From the NCBI GenBank assembly GCA_030917445.1, contig JAUPUR010000067.1, forward strand, positions 1-6,179: a stretch of DNA of 6,179 nucleotides. Reading direction: 5' to 3'. Under the pieces are notes generated by a model. That model did not search any database. It was given only the letters and a program-made list of their open reading frames with translations, and had not been told where the DNA came from. Positions 1-6,179 of this stretch are shown piece after piece (the stretch's first letter is position 1; every line of letters begins with the position of its first letter). The DNA is from Patescibacteria group bacterium. GTDB lineage: Bacteria > Patescibacteriota > Microgenomatia > Levybacterales > UBA12049. The position numbers and the translations under genes were made by a program.

Positions 1-504
1 TGATAAAAGAATAAAGGGCACAATTCCAATAGCTAAAACTTCTCCTAGCGATCCTCGTACGGTTACGTCATAAAGATGATATGGAAGATAGTGATATAAT
101 ATTGAGCCAACCAGGCTTGCGAGTCTTGCTGCGTATGTTCTCAACCAAAAATACATCCCTAGTGATGAAAAAAGAAGAGATGTTATAAAAAGTATTTTTA
201 TAGTCTCAACAAAAGAAAAACCAATCGCTTTTAAGGGAATCCCCAGATACATAAAACCTGGATAGAGAAAATTTACGACAGGATATCCAAATCCATTATT
301 TAATCGAGATAGCCACCGGACAGGGAATTGACCTTCCCTTACTGCTTCATAGAATGCTGAAAAACGAATTATCATCCAACTACCATCATCCGTTCTAGGA
401 AAGCCCGAATTAAGGAAAGTAAAAATGACTGGAAAAGAAAGAACAAGTACAATTACTGCTCCGTATACATCTTTGCGATCAAATTTTTTCAGAAATTTTT
501 TCAT
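1..504 (-). CDS. '6-pyruvoyl-tetrahydropterin synthase-related' membrane protein, N-terminal part (3' end outside window)
   Basis: Starting at the ATG that overlaps the stop of the YfhO gene (ATGA, 504-501), the frame stays open for all 168 codons to the left edge. A basic N-terminus and a helix (about 13-31) precede an external loop with TDDGSW (38-43), EGQFPVRWL (57-65), GFGYP (71-75), a following F-x-YP (79-82) and GMYFWLR (116-122). PYHLYDVTVRGSLGE (141-155) comes next. This succession is what I recall for the PTPS-related membrane proteins (PF10131), whose name is misleading: nothing here resembles the soluble pterin enzyme. They are large multi-spanning proteins of unproven function, often annotated only as membrane protein, and look like GT-C enzymes. 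D39/D40 occupy the place of the catalytic acid in such enzymes, which is inference. No Shine-Dalgarno sequence precedes the ATG, so coupling to YfhO translation is likely. Confidence 0.85.
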   Translation of the reverse strand, partial: MKKFLKKFDRKDVYGAVIVLVLSFPVIFTFLNSGFPRTDDGSWMIIRFSAFYEAVREGQFPVRWLSRLNNGFGYPVVNFLYPGFMYLGIPLKAIGFSFVETIKILFITSLLFSSLGMYFWLRTYAARLASLVGSILYHYLPYHLYDVTVRGSLGEVLAIGIVPFILLS

Positions 505-2891
505 AGCTTTGCAACTTTCATTTTTTTAAAGAAGATGAATAGTAAAATTGAGAAAATAACTGATGCCACCAATCCGTAATGGAATAATTTAGGGGAATAA
601 TAGAATTCAACATTATTCTCCCCTTCTTGTATTTTAACTGCTCTCATAGAATAATTTGCATTATATATTTTTGCGTCTTTACCATTTATTTTTGCTTTCC
701 ATTCTGGATAATATGTATCAGAAAGAACAAGCATTGCATCTGAACTTGAAGTGGCTTTAATTTTCACATTATTATGAGAATATTCAACAAACTTAACAGA
801 TCCCGTTGTACTAGCACTTTTTTGAATTTCTGGGTCTTCAAAAAGTAAAACTTCAGTCTTTTCATTAAAATTATTATAAAAAGCACTAAAGAAATCATCT
901 TTCTGTACAACTGAATATGATGATGTTATGAACGCCCTATCTACTACATCAATATTTTCATATATCTGCCATGGACTCTCTTGCCAAATGAGTTTGTATT
1001 GGCTTCCTGAAAAAGTTGCTGAATCCATACTCATAGGTTGTGTCAATCCATCATTTTTATGAAGAATATATTTTACGCCAAGCATATTCATCATTTTTTT
1101 TCTGTATTTATTTTCTTCCAAATTCCCGGGTCCAAATCCAGGTGTTAAATTTGCATCAGAACGTGAAACATTTTCTGGAACTGTTCCATCTTTTGTTGAT
1201 TCGAGAAGCTCTGTGTATTCAAATAAATGTAATGCATCAACACCTTCAACTGAATATATATTTTCAACTGTTGCAAAATTAGATGAATGACCGGCAGTAC
1301 CATAACCCCAATACCTTGCATGCTTATCTTGTTTTTTTAATGATTCAAGGACAGCTGTTTGTGGATAAACGTACTCTCGCGGAGAGAAAGGCGTTATTTT
1401 ATGAAAGAAGAAAAAAAGATCAAAAAGGACTACGCAAAATATTCCAAGTACTACCAAACTTTTTACGAATTTCTTTTTAACAAAAATAAAAAGAGAAAGT
1501 ATGCTGATAAACGCTCCACCATAAAACGTTGGTAAAATTAAATTTCTCTTTGCAATTATGAGTCCATCAGTAATACTTTGATCTTTAAAGAACGGGGAGG
1601 CTGTGAGAACAACAAGCCATAAAAAGAGTAAAACTCCAAAAACAATTCCTGTTGAGATAAAAAGTTTTTTATACTGTTCTTTTTTAACAAACAAATCAAA
1701 TCCAATTGCACTGAGAATAGCACCCGAGAAAACAAATAGAGACAAAAGACGAGTAGGAACAGTTGTCGATATAACAGGAATTGGAATTAAGTAAAGAAAT
1801 TTTATAAAAAATACATCAAGTGTCAGGAGAAAAGTAGCTATGAATACAATGCCAAATATCTTTGTCTCGTGCTTTTTAAATGTTGATAAAAGTGCATACA
1901 AAGATAATAAAAATGGTATAAATCCAAAATAAGATACTCTCTCAATATATGTAATTTGAACCCATTGATTACGTGAGGCTGGATGACCGAAAAAGTCAGG
2001 AACTAAAACAGTTATCGCATACCAAAATGGATTAAGTAAATTTTGAATTTGATCAAGTGTATAATTGCCTCTTGAAGAATATGAAAATAGTTGAAGAGTT
2101 GGGAGAAGTTGAAAAAGCGTTAAAAGTATTGGTGCAATAAGAATAAAAGTGAAAAGTATTGAAGATTTAAGTTCTAGTTTGTGAAGAAGATATTTCTTCA
2201 CAAAATAATATACTGCAATAAATCCTGTAAGATAAAAATACCCTTGAATATATCCTGCAAGAAAAGCACATACTCCACTCAATATAAAAATAACTGCCCA
2301 CTTTTTCTCATACTTTTTTACCATCTTCTCTGTACAAAAAAGAAGAAAAGGAAGCCACATAAGTGTCTGTCCAATATTCCCATACTCCATCCAGACAACC
2401 ATATAAGAAGAAAAACTAAAGACAATTCCACCAAAAAGACTTGCGGCTTTAGTGAGTCCAATTTCCTTTAAATACAAATAGAGAAAGAGAAATGAAACTA
2501 CGGGTGTCAAAAAAATAAAGATAGTCCAACCTGTCACGAAGTCTGTAAACAAAAAAATGATATTGAGAGGAGAAAATGCACCGGATTGAAAATCAGCGAG
2601 CTGAGGAGTACCTGAAAATTGATATGGATTCCAAAAAGGTATATTACCATTTTTATATGAATCAATGACAAAAAACTTCCAAGGAAACAACTGCGTTATC
2701 ACATCAGGACCTTGAGCTTTATGTGGAACTCCTCCTGGAGCATAACCACCATATGCTTGAGACTTGTAAGGCTCATGATGTCCTACTAAAAGATCTCCAG
2801 GAAAAGGAATATCGCCTTTTATAATTGGGTAAAAGAAAAAAAGAGGTATGAGTATAAAAAGCAGCGGAAATAATTGTTGAATTCTTCTCAT
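501..2891 (-). CDS. yfhO: YfhO-family multi-spanning membrane protein (putative GT-C glycosyltransferase)
   Basis: This 796-residue protein matches YfhO along its length. After a signal-anchor helix (7-22) the first external loop holds PGDLL (31-35), PDVITQLFPW (62-71), GNIPFWNPYQFSG (82-94) and the following Q-x4-FSPLN (102-110), all hallmarks of the family. About a dozen helices run to residue 496. A large external domain (about 500-770) carries LGVKYIL (604-610), DRAFITSSY (651-659) and YYPEWKAKINGK (727-738), and one last helix lies at about 772-789. In Bacillus and Listeria, YfhO-type proteins act with a GT2 (CsbB type) and a GtcA flippase to glycosylate lipoteichoic acid outside the cell. 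A GT2 three genes upstream fits that logic, though no GtcA-like flippase is present here. D33 and D63 are candidate catalytic acids by position only. The start overlaps the upstream stop and the stop overlaps the next start, each by 4 bases. The gene contains an 11-bp inverted repeat (2178-2204). Use of the symbol is at family level. Confidence 0.9.
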   Translation of the reverse strand: MRRIQQLFPLLFILIPLFFFYPIIKGDIPFPGDLLVGHHEPYKSQAYGGYAPGGVPHKAQGPDVITQLFPWKFFVIDSYKNGNIPFWNPYQFSGTPQLADFQSGAFSPLNIIFLFTDFVTGWTIFIFLTPVVSFLFLYLYLKEIGLTKAASLFGGIVFSFSSYMVVWMEYGNIGQTLMWLPFLLFCTEKMVKKYEKKWAVIFILSGVCAFLAGYIQGYFYLTGFIAVYYFVKKYLLHKLELKSSILFTFILIAPILLTLFQLLPTLQLFSYSSRGNYTLDQIQNLLNPFWYAITVLVPDFFGHPASRNQWVQITYIERVSYFGFIPFLLSLYALLSTFKKHETKIFGIVFIATFLLTLDVFFIKFLYLIPIPVISTTVPTRLLSLFVFSGAILSAIGFDLFVKKEQYKKLFISTGIVFGVLLFLWLVVLTASPFFKDQSITDGLIIAKRNLILPTFYGGAFISILSLFIFVKKKFVKSLVVLGIFCVVLFDLFFFFHKITPFSPREYVYPQTAVLESLKKQDKHARYWGYGTAGHSSNFATVENIYSVEGVDALHLFEYTELLESTKDGTVPENVSRSDANLTPGFGPGNLEENKYRKKMMNMLGVKYILHKNDGLTQPMSMDSATFSGSQYKLIWQESPWQIYENIDVVDRAFITSSYSVVQKDDFFSAFYNNFNEKTEVLLFEDPEIQKSASTTGSVKFVEYSHNNVKIKATSSSDAMLVLSDTYYPEWKAKINGKDAKIYNANYSMRAVKIQEGENNVEFYYSPKLFHYGLVASVIFSILLFIFFKKMKVAKL
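2178..2204. repeat. 11-bp perfect inverted repeat within the YfhO gene
   Basis: TTTGTGAAGAA (2178-2188) and TTCTTCACAAA (2194-2204) are exact reverse complements separated by five bases (GATAT). The pairing could form a hairpin in the mRNA with three G-C and eight A-T pairs. It covers exactly nine codons (YfhO residues 230-238, FVKKYLLHK), in what looks like a cytoplasmic loop. Neither side is followed by a run of T, so it is not an intrinsic terminator. It may be chance or codon-driven. Confidence 0.55.
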
Positions 2892-4399
2892 CTCGTTACT
2901 TCATATACTGTAAAAAATGAATCGGGTAGTGGTCTCTCAATCTGAAGTACTTTTTTAAGTGGCCACTGAAGTGGAGCAAGTCCTTTACCCTGACATGATG
3001 GGCATTCTTGATAAAAAACTACAAAGGTACGAACTTTTTCACTTGAATCCCTAATCTCTTCCGGTACTTCTGCATTTACTGGCCAAAAACCTTTGAGAGA
3101 AATATTTTTATTATCAACCATGTAAATTTCATACGCATATGGAAGAAGGCCAAATGTTCCTGCTGTAAAAATAGCAATATTCTCTTTTGCAGCAACGTCC
3201 TTAAAGTATCTCAGAGACTCTTCAACACCAATTCCTGATGGCCAATCAAGAACTAATTGTCCTTTATCTGATCGAGGTATTGAAGACCGAGTAATATCTG
3301 TCAGGATAAAAAATGTTGTAACAACAGAGTATGAAAGAATAAATGTGATAAATAGTAACTTCTTTAGATATGACTTCATCACAACTCCATAAGATATTAA
3401 GGAGTAAGCAACTAGTGGTAAAAGAGGAAGAGTCATGAAAAAGATATAGCGTGGATAAATAAGTTTGCCAAAGACTGCGAGAGCTCCTAATGGTAAAAGG
3501 AAGTACAAAATCAAAAGTATTTTTTCTTTCCAGAGTTCTTTTTTAAAGAACGCAAGTAGAACAGCCAGAAAAAATGTCACACCGAAGTATCGTAGGAACC
3601 AATCATACAATGCTGTAGTATTTGACCAGACTGTTAAGAGCGGATGTGACAACCATTCCTTGAGAGGATACACAAAAAGTGCATTTTTTTCTTCAATAAT
3701 ATAAAAGAACGGAGACAATCGAAGTATTGTGTAAATTCCATATGTCATAACAACCACAACAAATGATAAAGCGGCAAAACGAATTACTTTAGGAAAAAAT
3801 GTCTTTTCTTTTACTGAATACAGACCTACAAAAAATGGCAAGAGATAGACAGTGAAAAATCCACTCGATTTATTGAGCGTGGCAAATCCAGCGACAAGTC
3901 CAAGAAGCAATGCGCTTTCAAGGATTGGATTTCTCACGAGCCTAATACTGAAATAAAGACCCCATATAAAAAATGTTCCAACAAGACTGTCATAAATAGC
4001 AAGCCTGTCATAAACAACGGCAAAAGGATACAAAACATACAGAAGTGCTGACGCGAGGCCAATCCATCTATTTTTAAAAAGTTCAATACTTAGAAAAAAG
4101 AGTCCAATCATTGTCACTAGGCCTGCCAAAACTGAAGTCAACCTTCCAGCCGCAAGAGGGTCCTCAATAAATCTCATGACAATCATCATGAGCCATATAA
4201 AGAGAGGCTGTTTGCCATCAGTGAGCGAGATAAATCGCCAGTTGGCATCATTATTTGCAATCTGTGCCCATCGAATATAGATTGCTTCATCGGTAAATAT
4301 TGGGATACTTGTTAAAGTAGGCAGACGAAGAAGAAAGTAAAGTACTGTAATACCCAGTGCAAACAACAACTCTAGCTTATATTTTTTAATAAAAGGCAT
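2888..4399 (-). CDS. PMT/ArnT-like GT-C glycosyltransferase with soluble C-terminal tail
   Basis: With the ATG at 4399 the protein has 503 residues. A first membrane segment (about 11-27) is followed by TDEAIY (36-41), the acidic D-E motif at the start of the first external loop in protein O-mannosyltransferase and ArnT relatives. DGKQPLF (61-67) corresponds to the conserved K-P-P-L region, YDRLAIYDS (130-138) to the second conserved acidic loop, and YPRY (315-318) precedes the late membrane helices. About ten or more helices end near residue 367; residues about 378-503 form a soluble, probably external, domain. Such enzymes move a sugar from a polyprenyl-phosphate carrier to protein, lipid A or another surface acceptor. 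The only two cysteines seen form CPSC (466-469). An in-frame TTG at 4420 would add seven residues (MQLYNFY), but it too lacks a ribosome site; the ATG is preferred because a TATAAT box is spaced for transcription starting on it. The 3' end overlaps the YfhO gene by 4 bases (ATGA). Confidence 0.88.
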   Translation of the reverse strand: MPFIKKYKLELLFALGITVLYFLLRLPTLTSIPIFTDEAIYIRWAQIANNDANWRFISLTDGKQPLFIWLMMIVMRFIEDPLAAGRLTSVLAGLVTMIGLFFLSIELFKNRWIGLASALLYVLYPFAVVYDRLAIYDSLVGTFFIWGLYFSIRLVRNPILESALLLGLVAGFATLNKSSGFFTVYLLPFFVGLYSVKEKTFFPKVIRFAALSFVVVVMTYGIYTILRLSPFFYIIEEKNALFVYPLKEWLSHPLLTVWSNTTALYDWFLRYFGVTFFLAVLLAFFKKELWKEKILLILYFLLPLGALAVFGKLIYPRYIFFMTLPLLPLVAYSLISYGVVMKSYLKKLLFITFILSYSVVTTFFILTDITRSSIPRSDKGQLVLDWPSGIGVEESLRYFKDVAAKENIAIFTAGTFGLLPYAYEIYMVDNKNISLKGFWPVNAEVPEEIRDSSEKVRTFVVFYQECPSCQGKGLAPLQWPLKKVLQIERPLPDSFFTVYEVTR

Positions 4400-4434
4400 G
4401 TAAAAATTATACAGTTGCAAGCATAGAGAAGCAA
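4397..4434 (-). promoter_or_regulatory. Possible internal promoter giving a leaderless transcript
   Basis: The only true gap in the gene row (4400-4438) contains, on the minus strand, a perfect TATAAT at 4411-4406. A weak TTGCTT (three of six matches to TTGACA) lies at 4434-4429, separated from it by exactly 17 bases. The A of the ATG at 4399 falls 7 bases past the last T of the box, where transcription would normally begin, so the message would start on the ATG without a leader. No Shine-Dalgarno sequence competes with this reading. A TATAAT is not rare in AT-rich DNA and the -35 element is poor, so this is a candidate only. Confidence 0.4.
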
Positions 4435-4438
4435 ATAA

Positions 4439-5623
4439 TTACTTCTTAACCAGTCGCAAAAAAAGTGAGCTCACGAGAATTCCAAATCCTACGATACTAT
4501 TGAAAAGAAGCAAAAAATATGGAATTGGTGGATCCCAATTTCCGGTATAGAGATATGGCACATAATTTAACAAACCAAGAAGAGAAAGTAAGATAAATGA
4601 AATTTTTGCATAAGATCTATGACTCACCAAAGCTAAAAAAGGTAAGACATAGAGAAGATACCATGGCTGAAAGTTGGTTCGTAGTGATGCTGCGATGACT
4701 GCACAAATCATAGTCACAACAAAAACTTCAAAAATCGGATCCCAAGGAATTGCAATTTTTTTTCTCTTAAAAAAGAATATAACTGCCAAAAGTGGCGCAA
4801 GAAAACCAGTAGCGTATTTTATACCGATTGAAAAAAGCAAAGCAAAGAATGAGAGAGTATGTTTGTTTTGTATAAAAAGTAAAATGCCATACAAAGCAAA
4901 AGCCATCATCACTATATCATTGTGAGCCGAGACAAGTGACTCCATAATAATGAGTGGATTGAAAGCAAAAAGTGTCAACCCTAAAAGTGCATATTTTTTA
5001 TGAGTAATCATAAGTATTTTTTCGATAGAGTAAGCAGTAAGAAGAAATCCCAATGCCATCAAAATCTTAAAGAGGAAAAAAGTTGGAAGAAAATAATGCA
5101 AACCTAAAAATGAAATTGGAACTGTGAGTCCCAGCCAAACAGGTCCATATGGATAGGTTCTGTGAGTCCAATGCATAAATGAAAGCATTGGATCTGAAGG
5201 GTAATCAAGTGCCTTATGCTCATATGGATTTTCACCATAATAAGTCACTATTTTTGCATCAAATATATAGTTAAAAATATCATGTGAAAGAAGATTGTAT
5301 GAGAACGTGAGAATAAGTGTAGAAATAATAATTGTTGTCCAAAGTATACGCCGTGATAGTATCCCCTCTTTTACATACTTTATAAAAAGAGTGTAGAAAA
5401 GCGTGAAAAGTAATATGCCAGTAACGAAAAGACCTGCTGAAAGTGGTCTCTGGAAATATCCTATTGACTGAAATGCTCTTTGAATGTCAGTAAAAATTGA
5501 AGCTCGTGTTAGGGTCAATCCCAAATCAACCTGTGTAAAGGAAAAGAAAAAAATTCCAAGAATAAAAAATAGATAAGCCAAAGAGAGAAAAGGCAAACCT
5601 TTTAAAGTGGAGATGACTTTCAT
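4439..5623 (-). CDS. Multi-spanning GT87/MptB-like mannosyltransferase-type membrane protein
   Basis: This 394-residue protein is almost entirely hydrophobic, with roughly ten or more membrane segments beginning at residues 12-29. It carries the pattern of the DUF2029/GT87 and MptB-type GT-C enzymes, which use polyprenyl-phosphate mannose to extend lipid-anchored glycans outside the membrane. The pattern is SHDIFNY (113-119, with D115 the likely catalytic acid in an external loop), NPY (132-134), TYPYGPVW (156-163), ESLVSAHND (228-236) and PWYLLYVLP (320-328). Length suits the family. The start ATG sits inside the stop of the upstream GT2 gene; AGG about 11 bases upstream is the only hint of a ribosome site, so coupling to the upstream gene is likelier than independent initiation. 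Following directly after a probable lipid-phosphate-sugar synthase supports use of that lipid-linked donor, which is inference. Mannose is the sugar of the best-known relatives and should not be assumed here. Confidence 0.82.
   Translation of the reverse strand: MKVISTLKGLPFLSLAYLFFILGIFFFSFTQVDLGLTLTRASIFTDIQRAFQSIGYFQRPLSAGLFVTGILLFTLFYTLFIKYVKEGILSRRILWTTIIISTLILTFSYNLLSHDIFNYIFDAKIVTYYGENPYEHKALDYPSDPMLSFMHWTHRTYPYGPVWLGLTVPISFLGLHYFLPTFFLFKILMALGFLLTAYSIEKILMITHKKYALLGLTLFAFNPLIIMESLVSAHNDIVMMAFALYGILLFIQNKHTLSFFALLFSIGIKYATGFLAPLLAVIFFFKRKKIAIPWDPIFEVFVVTMICAVIAASLRTNFQPWYLLYVLPFLALVSHRSYAKISFILLSLLGLLNYVPYLYTGNWDPPIPYFLLLFNSIVGFGILVSSLFLRLVKK
5167..5192. repeat. Short inverted repeat within the GT87-like gene
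   Basis: TCCAATGC (5167-5174) and GCATTGGA (5185-5192) are exact reverse complements with a 10-base loop, inside codons just upstream of the conserved TYPYGPVW motif. No T-run follows, and at eight base pairs it is within what chance would give in a window this size. Recorded for completeness; no function is claimed. Confidence 0.25.
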
Positions 5624-6179
5624 ATATTGTACTTACCTGAGATGGCATTTCTCTTAATGCGCACTAATTCAAGAACTCCTTCTACAGAGTCCTTAACTGG
5701 ATTGACACGACGCGTCTCAACATACAGCCACCTGACTGGAACTTCCTTTATTTTGTATCCTGCTTTTTCTGCAATATACAGCAACTCAACATCAAAACCT
5801 GATGAGACACTTGATCCTGAAATTGCTTTAAAATTATTGTGAATAATATTAATTTTTTTAAAAAGATCCTGAGCTGCATCATATTTAAACATCTTAAATC
5901 CACATTGTGTATCAGATATGTCAGGAATACCAACAATTATTTTACGGAGAATAATATTTGCTCGTGAGATAAAAAGTCTGATAAATGGAGATCCTTGCCT
6001 TTTGGTCGATCGCGAACCAATAACGACGTCAAATCCTTTTTTAAAATGGGGTAAAAGTTTTTCCATTTCATCAATAGGAGTTGCCTGATCCATATCAGTA
6101 AAAAGAACATACTCCCCTTTTGCTTGAAGCATCCCTGCTGTTACTGCGCCTGCTTTTCCCAGATGTTTGTTTTTGACAA
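5620..6179 (-). CDS. Polyprenyl-phosphate sugar synthase-like glycosyltransferase, family 2 (5' end outside window)
   Basis: Only the C-terminal 185 residues are visible; the frame is open to the right edge, so the ATG at 6132 is internal, not the start. In visible-residue numbering, GKAGAV (7-12) leads into FTDMDQATP (26-34), the metal- and nucleotide-sugar-binding DxD of GT-A family 2 enzymes. GSR (54-56), SRxxN (71-74), DTQCGFKMF (89-97) and FDVELLYIA (128-136) follow. This order is typical of Alg5/DPM1-like enzymes, which transfer a sugar from UDP- or GDP-sugar to dolichyl or undecaprenyl phosphate at the cytoplasmic membrane face. The end of the protein (VETRRVNPVKDS, 153-164) is basic and has no membrane segment, unlike GtrB-type relatives, so it is probably a peripheral enzyme. 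The stop overlaps the next start by 4 bases (ATGA), suggesting translational coupling. The sugar cannot be told from sequence. Family call is firm; the exact donor and lipid are inferred. Confidence 0.93.
   Translation of the reverse strand, partial: VKNKHLGKAGAVTAGMLQAKGEYVLFTDMDQATPIDEMEKLLPHFKKGFDVVIGSRSTKRQGSPFIRLFISRANIILRKIIVGIPDISDTQCGFKMFKYDAAQDLFKKINIIHNNFKAISGSSVSSGFDVELLYIAEKAGYKIKEVPVRWLYVETRRVNPVKDSVEGVLELVRIKRNAISGKYNI

Noticed and set aside
1603..1794. Open frame on the plus strand within the YfhO gene
   Set aside because: It lies opposite a strongly supported coding region, has a low-complexity basic composition and matches no family I know; it is a shadow frame. The same holds for the plus-strand frames at 1040-1480, 2181-2471, 3465-3704, 4674-4925 and 5627-5842, and the minus-strand frame at 5748-5936 inside the GT2.
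501..2891. Frequent A and T homopolymer runs as a sign of frameshift or a broken gene
   Set aside because: The frame is intact over 796 residues with family motifs from the N-terminus to the last helix; the runs come from phenylalanine and lysine codons in AT-rich DNA.
3535..3551. GTTCTTT/AAAGAAC 7-bp hairpin resembling a terminator
   Set aside because: It lies inside the PMT-like gene, contains only two G-C pairs, arises from phenylalanine and lysine codons and has no suitable T-run after it.
4173..4192. CTCATGA/TCATGAG inverted repeat
   Set aside because: Seven base pairs in codons for methionine and isoleucine within a membrane helix; expected by chance.
4422..4424. ATG at 4424 as a start for the PMT-like gene
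   Set aside because: It is out of frame and meets a stop after five codons.
5621..5632. TACAAT near the start of the GT87-like gene as a promoter
   Set aside because: It would start transcription a few bases inside the coding region, and nothing like a -35 element lies 16-18 bases upstream; coupling through the ATGA overlap explains the start better.
6130..6132. ATG as the start of the GT2 gene
   Set aside because: The frame continues upstream to the window edge with family residues (GKAGAV just before it), so this methionine is internal.

Overview
The window is wholly on the minus strand: five head-to-tail genes, read from high to low coordinates, occupy almost every base. The DNA is AT-rich (two lines counted by hand gave about one third G+C). 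Three of the four junctions are 4-base ATGA overlaps and the fourth is a gap of at most 39 bases. No start codon has a convincing Shine-Dalgarno sequence. TGA is a real stop here, which excludes the codes that read TGA as glycine or tryptophan. The gene mix (Alg5/DPM1-like GT2, MptB-like, PMT-like, YfhO and 'PTPS-related' membrane proteins in tandem) and the C-terminal signature of the GT2 resemble what I remember of Candidate Phyla Radiation bacteria, especially Microgenomates-type genomes. That placement is an inference, not something the window proves.

Layout in order of transcription. (1) 6179-5620: C-terminal 185 residues of a family 2 glycosyltransferase of the polyprenyl/dolichyl-phosphate sugar synthase type; its start lies outside the window. 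(2) 5623-4439: a 394-residue multi-spanning GT87/MptB-like glycosyltransferase. (3) 4399-2888 (or from a TTG at 4420): a PMT/ArnT-like GT-C glycosyltransferase with a soluble tail. (4) 2891-501: a 796-residue YfhO-family membrane protein. (5) 504-1: the first 168 residues of a membrane protein of the family named '6-pyruvoyl-tetrahydropterin synthase-related', running off the left edge.

Together the set reads as a surface-glycan or glycolipid/glycoprotein decoration operon. The GT2 would load a sugar onto a polyprenyl phosphate on the cytoplasmic side, and the integral membrane enzymes would use such lipid-linked sugars on the outer face. No flippase, polymerase, nucleotide-sugar enzyme or acceptor gene is visible in the window, so the sugar, the acceptor and the final product cannot be named.

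No RNA genes, mobile elements, CRISPR arrays or intrinsic terminators were seen. The points most worth a second look are a possible leaderless internal promoter in the only gap, an 11-bp perfect inverted repeat inside the YfhO gene, a shared N-terminal signature in the last two proteins, and the density of GT-C-type proteins.
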